In this document: piece after piece, positions 5,342 to 7,611 of the stretch | Position numbering within the stretch: position 1 is the stretch's first letter | Layout: every line of letters starts with the position of its first letter | From: Planctomycetota bacterium | GTDB lineage: Bacteria > Planctomycetota > Phycisphaerae > Phycisphaerales > SM1A02 | DNA: 7,611 nt | Direction of reading: 5' to 3' | Assembly: GCA_014381385.1 (NCBI GenBank) | Contig: JACNLR010000086.1 | Location: forward strand, 1-7,611 | Notes under the pieces: model-generated | Databases searched by the model: none | What the model was told of the DNA's origin: nothing | What the model saw: only the letters and a program-made list of their open reading frames with translations | Made by a program: the position numbers and the translations under genes

Positions 5342-6400
5342 ATGGTGGAAAGCAACGCCTCAGCAAAATTCTGGTTAGTTCTTCAAGCAATCGTTTGGGC
5401 TGTTTGTTTAGCCATGGTCATTCTACTCTTTGTAAAACCCGCAATCGGATTGCACGCCTTTTGGGATGTATTAATTCCAGTTGCTCCAGCCCTCATCGCC
5501 TTGCTTCCCGGTGTTTGGCGAAACATCTGCCCAACCGCCACGATGTCACAACTCCCCCGTCGCTTTGGCATTTCGAAAAAGAAAAAAATGTCAGTCAAAA
5601 TACACGGTCGACTTGTTCTCTTAAGCGTGTTGCTGCTTTTTGCAATCATCCCTCTTCGCCATACTTATTTTGACTTAAACGGTCCAGCAACGGGAACATT
5701 TTTAATTGTTGCAACGCTTGTAGCGATTTTTTTGGCATACACCTACGACGGAAAAAGCGGTTGGTGTGCAAGTTTGTGTCCGGTGCATCAAGTCGAAAAA
5801 CTGTATGGTCAGAAACCAGCCGCAACTGTTGATAACTCGCACTGTGCAGAGTGCAGCAAGTGTGTTACTGGATGCCCAGATTCAACTCCTGCAGCAAGTC
5901 CACACCTCGGAGGAAAAGTGTGGACAAGGCGAGCTGCGGCGTTCGGTCTCATCGGAGCGTTCCCAGGATATGTATGGGGCTGGTTTCAAGTGCAAGATTA
6001 TGCAACGCTCAGCGCGGGACTTGAGAACATTGTGAACACGTACGCCATTCCTGTTATTGGTGGAACTGTCACGCTCGCTTTGTATGCTTTGTTGATCAGT
6101 TCGGTCCCGTTGCAAAAACGAAAAACTATCGATCGATTCTTTGCGGCAGGTGCTATTTCGTGTTATTACTGGTATCGGATTCCCTGGTTACTTGGTTTTA
6201 GTCAATTCGATGGGAATGGCATGCTCGTGGACTTGACTGACACTATTTCTCCAATCGTTATATTCGTCGTCCCTTATGTAACAACTGCTTTTTGGGTTTG
6301 GTGGATTGCGCTTAAACGAAATGGTCTACGGTCTTGGATGAAAATGCCTCCTAAAACCAATAATAGCATTGCCACTGTTGATATAACTGTTTCTGCCTAA
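5342..6400 (+). CDS. Polytopic membrane 4Fe-4S binding protein (NosR/CcoG-like ferredoxin module)
   Basis: The product is 352 residues. Hydrophobic segments lie at about 11-33, 42-58, 90-106, 118-134, 197-214, 235-255, 264-284 and 301-323. Between the fourth and fifth is a soluble loop with a complete 4Fe-4S signature, C168-x2-C171-x2-C174-x3-C178-P. Just ahead is GWCASLCPVHQVEKLYG, with C142 and C146. C63 lies in WRNICPTATMSQLP. The three leading Cys could contribute to a second cluster, but a full second signature is absent. The layout resembles the ferredoxin-containing membrane part of NosR and CcoG/FixG, which pass electrons near the membrane; the partner here is unknown. The ATG at 5342 has GGAG nine bases upstream, inside the preceding hairpin. 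The next gene starts within 19 bases of the stop, so they probably form an operon. Confidence 0.85.
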   Translation: MVESNASAKFWLVLQAIVWAVCLAMVILLFVKPAIGLHAFWDVLIPVAPALIALLPGVWRNICPTATMSQLPRRFGISKKKKMSVKIHGRLVLLSVLLLFAIIPLRHTYFDLNGPATGTFLIVATLVAIFLAYTYDGKSGWCASLCPVHQVEKLYGQKPAATVDNSHCAECSKCVTGCPDSTPAASPHLGGKVWTRRAAAFGLIGAFPGYVWGWFQVQDYATLSAGLENIVNTYAIPVIGGTVTLALYALLISSVPLQKRKTIDRFFAAGAISCYYWYRIPWLLGFSQFDGNGMLVDLTDTISPIVIFVVPYVTTAFWVWWIALKRNGLRSWMKMPPKTNNSIATVDITVSA

Positions 6401-6418
6401 GACGTGTACACTTTGTGT

Positions 6419-7252
6419 ATGTTCATAACACAATCACTTTGCCTCGCAACGCTCGCTTTTATTGCACCCACGAATAACGAAGATGTATTTCCAGAAACCT
6501 ATGCTGTAAACGTTGAGATGTGGTGGAGGAATCTTCCATTTATTGATCGTATTCATGCGGCAGCAGATGCGGGGTTTACAAAAATAGAATTCTGGCCTTG
6601 GCAAGGGAAGGACATTGACGCCATTGCAAAAGTTTGCAAAGAGAGAAGCATAGAAGTTGCGCAATTCACCGCGTGGGGTTTTGTTCCGGGCATGAACGAC
6701 CCGAAAAACCACAAACAATTTGTTGAAAAAATCAAAAAGAGTTGTGAAATCGCAAAACAACTCAATTGTAAACGCATGACTGTTGTTGGTGGAAATAATC
6801 AGCCCAACATGACGCAAGAAGAAATGCATCAAAACATAATCGATGGATTAACACTTGCAAAACCTATCGTTGAAAAAGCAGGCGTTATGCTCATTCTTGA
6901 ACCCATGAATATTCGCGTTGACCACAAGGGACACTGTTTATACGGGAGCGAAGATGCTGTTCGTATTTGCAGAGAAGTAAATTCCCCGATGATCAAAATC
7001 AACTGGGACTTGTACCACATGCAAATCAGCGAAGGTGATTTGTGCGGCAGGTTGCGTGATGGTTTTGATCAAGTCGGGTACATCCAAGTCGCCGATCACC
7101 CCGGTCGGCACGAGCCGGGGACTGGTGAAATTTACTACCCTCGCGTGTATAAAGAGTTGAAACGACTCGGATACACGGGTCCAATCGGGCTTGAATGCTC
7201 GCCTGCTGCCGATGAAACATCCGCGATTGCGCGGTTGAAAGATTTCCCCTAA
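6419..7252 (+). CDS. Hydroxypyruvate isomerase-like TIM-barrel protein, probably exported
   Basis: The product is 277 residues from the ATG at 6419; a GTG at 6404 would add five. Neither has a Shine-Dalgarno sequence, so reinitiation from the upstream gene is likely. From about residue 29 it follows the Hyi/xylose-isomerase-like AP-endonuclease-2 fold: YAVNVEMWWRNLPF, FTKIEFWPW, TVVGGNN, LILEPMN with Glu161, INWDLYHMQISEG with Asp197 and His200, VADHPGRHEPGTGEI, and GLECSP with Glu259. The two Glu correspond to the catalytic pair of hydroxypyruvate isomerase, with Asp and His as metal ligands. Ahead of the barrel is an extra segment, MFITQSLCLATLAFIAP, which looks like a signal peptide; true Hyi is cytosolic. 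The fold and active site are well supported. The substrate is not, and it may be another sugar or keto-sugar outside the cytoplasm. Confidence 0.87.
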   Translation: MFITQSLCLATLAFIAPTNNEDVFPETYAVNVEMWWRNLPFIDRIHAAADAGFTKIEFWPWQGKDIDAIAKVCKERSIEVAQFTAWGFVPGMNDPKNHKQFVEKIKKSCEIAKQLNCKRMTVVGGNNQPNMTQEEMHQNIIDGLTLAKPIVEKAGVMLILEPMNIRVDHKGHCLYGSEDAVRICREVNSPMIKINWDLYHMQISEGDLCGRLRDGFDQVGYIQVADHPGRHEPGTGEIYYPRVYKELKRLGYTGPIGLECSPAADETSAIARLKDFP

Positions 7253-7257
7253 TGCAA

Positions 7258-7289
7258 AAAGGAGCAGCCCCATCTGGGGCTGTTCCTTT
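7258..7289. terminator. Strong bidirectional intrinsic terminator
   Basis: AAAGGAGCAGCCCC (7258-7271) pairs with GGGGCTGTTCCTTT (7276-7289) over 14 base pairs, including one G-T wobble, around a four-base loop ATCT. It begins six bases after the isomerase stop. A-run on the left and T-run on the right let it work in both directions, so it would also stop a minus-strand gene coming from the right. Confidence 0.85.
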
Positions 7290-7337
7290 GTATACATCCC
7301 TACCAAAGGTGTATAGCCCGTACTTTTTAGCGTTCTT

Positions 7338-7386
7338 GTGAATATTGTGCTTCTGCTTGGCCCCAGTCTGCTTGCGCTGTATTCAC
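7338..7386. repeat. Imperfect inverted repeat enclosing a short direct repeat
   Basis: GTGAATA (7338-7344) and TATTCAC (7380-7386) are perfect inverse copies. Between them TCTGCTTG occurs twice, at 7352-7359 and 7367-7374. The region could fold as RNA, but further pairing is patchy and no known RNA family is recognised. Confidence 0.3.
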
Positions 7387-7417
7387 TTGCGCACGTGCTG
7401 CTAGGTAACGGCTTCGC

Positions 7418-7611
7418 TTAGCTCGGTACGATCGTGATGCATGTTGTGCCTTCTTGCGTACTCAGCTCATCTATTTTAGCGCGCGAGGGTATAGGCTTGA
7501 GTACTTGCCCGTGCGGAGTTCCTTTGGTGGCGCACACTCTGCATTCGTATGTGCCTTTCGTGCGTTTCCGTAGTAAGGGGCTGTAGTAGTGTACGCGTAA
7601 GTTGTGGCTAC
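7418..7611 (-). CDS. Possible gene end running in from the right edge, unrecognised
   Basis: One minus-strand frame is open from the right edge to a TAA at 7418-7420, giving 63 residues. The text includes HYYSPLLRKRTKGTYECRVC, then ATKGTPHGQVLKPIPSRAK, and ends TTCITIVPS. It has one CxxC pair and many basic residues. No family is recognised. An open frame this long arises by chance often enough that it is not proof of a gene. The strong bidirectional terminator at 7258-7289 would suit a gene on this strand. From 7290 to 7417 I see no other coding signal. Confidence 0.35.
   Translation of the reverse strand, partial: SHNLRVHYYSPLLRKRTKGTYECRVCATKGTPHGQVLKPIPSRAKIDELSTQEGTTCITIVPS

Noticed and set aside
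6434..6832. 132-residue minus-strand open frame inside the isomerase gene
   Set aside because: It is antisense to a frame with conserved catalytic motifs, and its product has no recognisable features.
7327..7461. Minus-strand frame ending AQYSQER, rich in Ala and Gln
   Set aside because: It follows TGA and TAG in the same frame, has no start codon except a late GTG, and partly overlaps the longer edge frame. Chance low-complexity sequence is more likely than a gene.

Overview
The window looks like chromosome from a marine-type planctomycete, most likely class Phycisphaerae. The evidence is the set of surface-protein tails. There is a PEP-CTERM-like tail of the PAP...RRRRR form. There are two dockerin-like doublets of the form DxNGDGxVxVTDLLxxIGxWGPC. 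There is a GFTLIELL pseudopilin of the planctomycete type, and the end of an ASPIC/UnbV protein. Base composition is moderate to low in GC, and most confident genes start with ATG. This placement is inference from protein style; no marker gene is present.

Layout. Bases 1-80 are the 3' end of an ASPIC/UnbV (CRTAC1-like) gene. Bases 97-495 hold a PEP-CTERM ORF with no signal peptide and no ribosome binding site, probably 5'-truncated. Bases 605-1036 encode a small four-helix membrane protein. Bases 1085-1201 hold a second, headless copy of the ASPIC/UnbV C-terminus, so the first kilobase is bracketed by two homologous gene tails. On the minus strand, 1205-2128 is a pseudopilin-like protein; its start overlaps by 10 nt the stop of a short ORF (2119-2325) that carries only a dockerin doublet. 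Bases 2326-2532 are a divergent intergenic region. rmuC (2533-3690, +) then meets an SGNH-hydrolase gene (3691-4512, -) stop codon to stop codon with no gap. A divergent promoter region (4513-4600) separates the SGNH gene from a secreted dockerin-doublet protein (4601-5272, +). A hairpin with a T-tract (5297-5340) lies directly against the start codon of a polytopic 4Fe-4S membrane protein (5342-6400). That gene is followed closely by a hydroxypyruvate-isomerase-like TIM-barrel protein with a probable signal peptide (6419-7252). A strong intrinsic terminator (7258-7289) closes this pair. The last 320 bases hold no secure gene; one minus-strand frame open from the right edge to 7418 may be a gene end.

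How the genes relate. Most products act at or outside the cytoplasmic membrane: the ASPIC, PEP-CTERM and dockerin-tailed proteins, the pseudopilin, the SGNH hydrolase and the exported sugar-isomerase fold. Only RmuC is a clear housekeeping-type gene. The Fe-S membrane protein and the isomerase-like protein look like a two-gene operon. I see no phage, insertion sequence, CRISPR array, tRNA or rRNA, and no convincing new multi-gene system. The best leads are the duplicated ASPIC tail with only synonymous changes in its conserved core, the hairpin that would bury the Shine-Dalgarno sequence of the Fe-S gene, and the exported isomerase paired with a membrane Fe-S protein.
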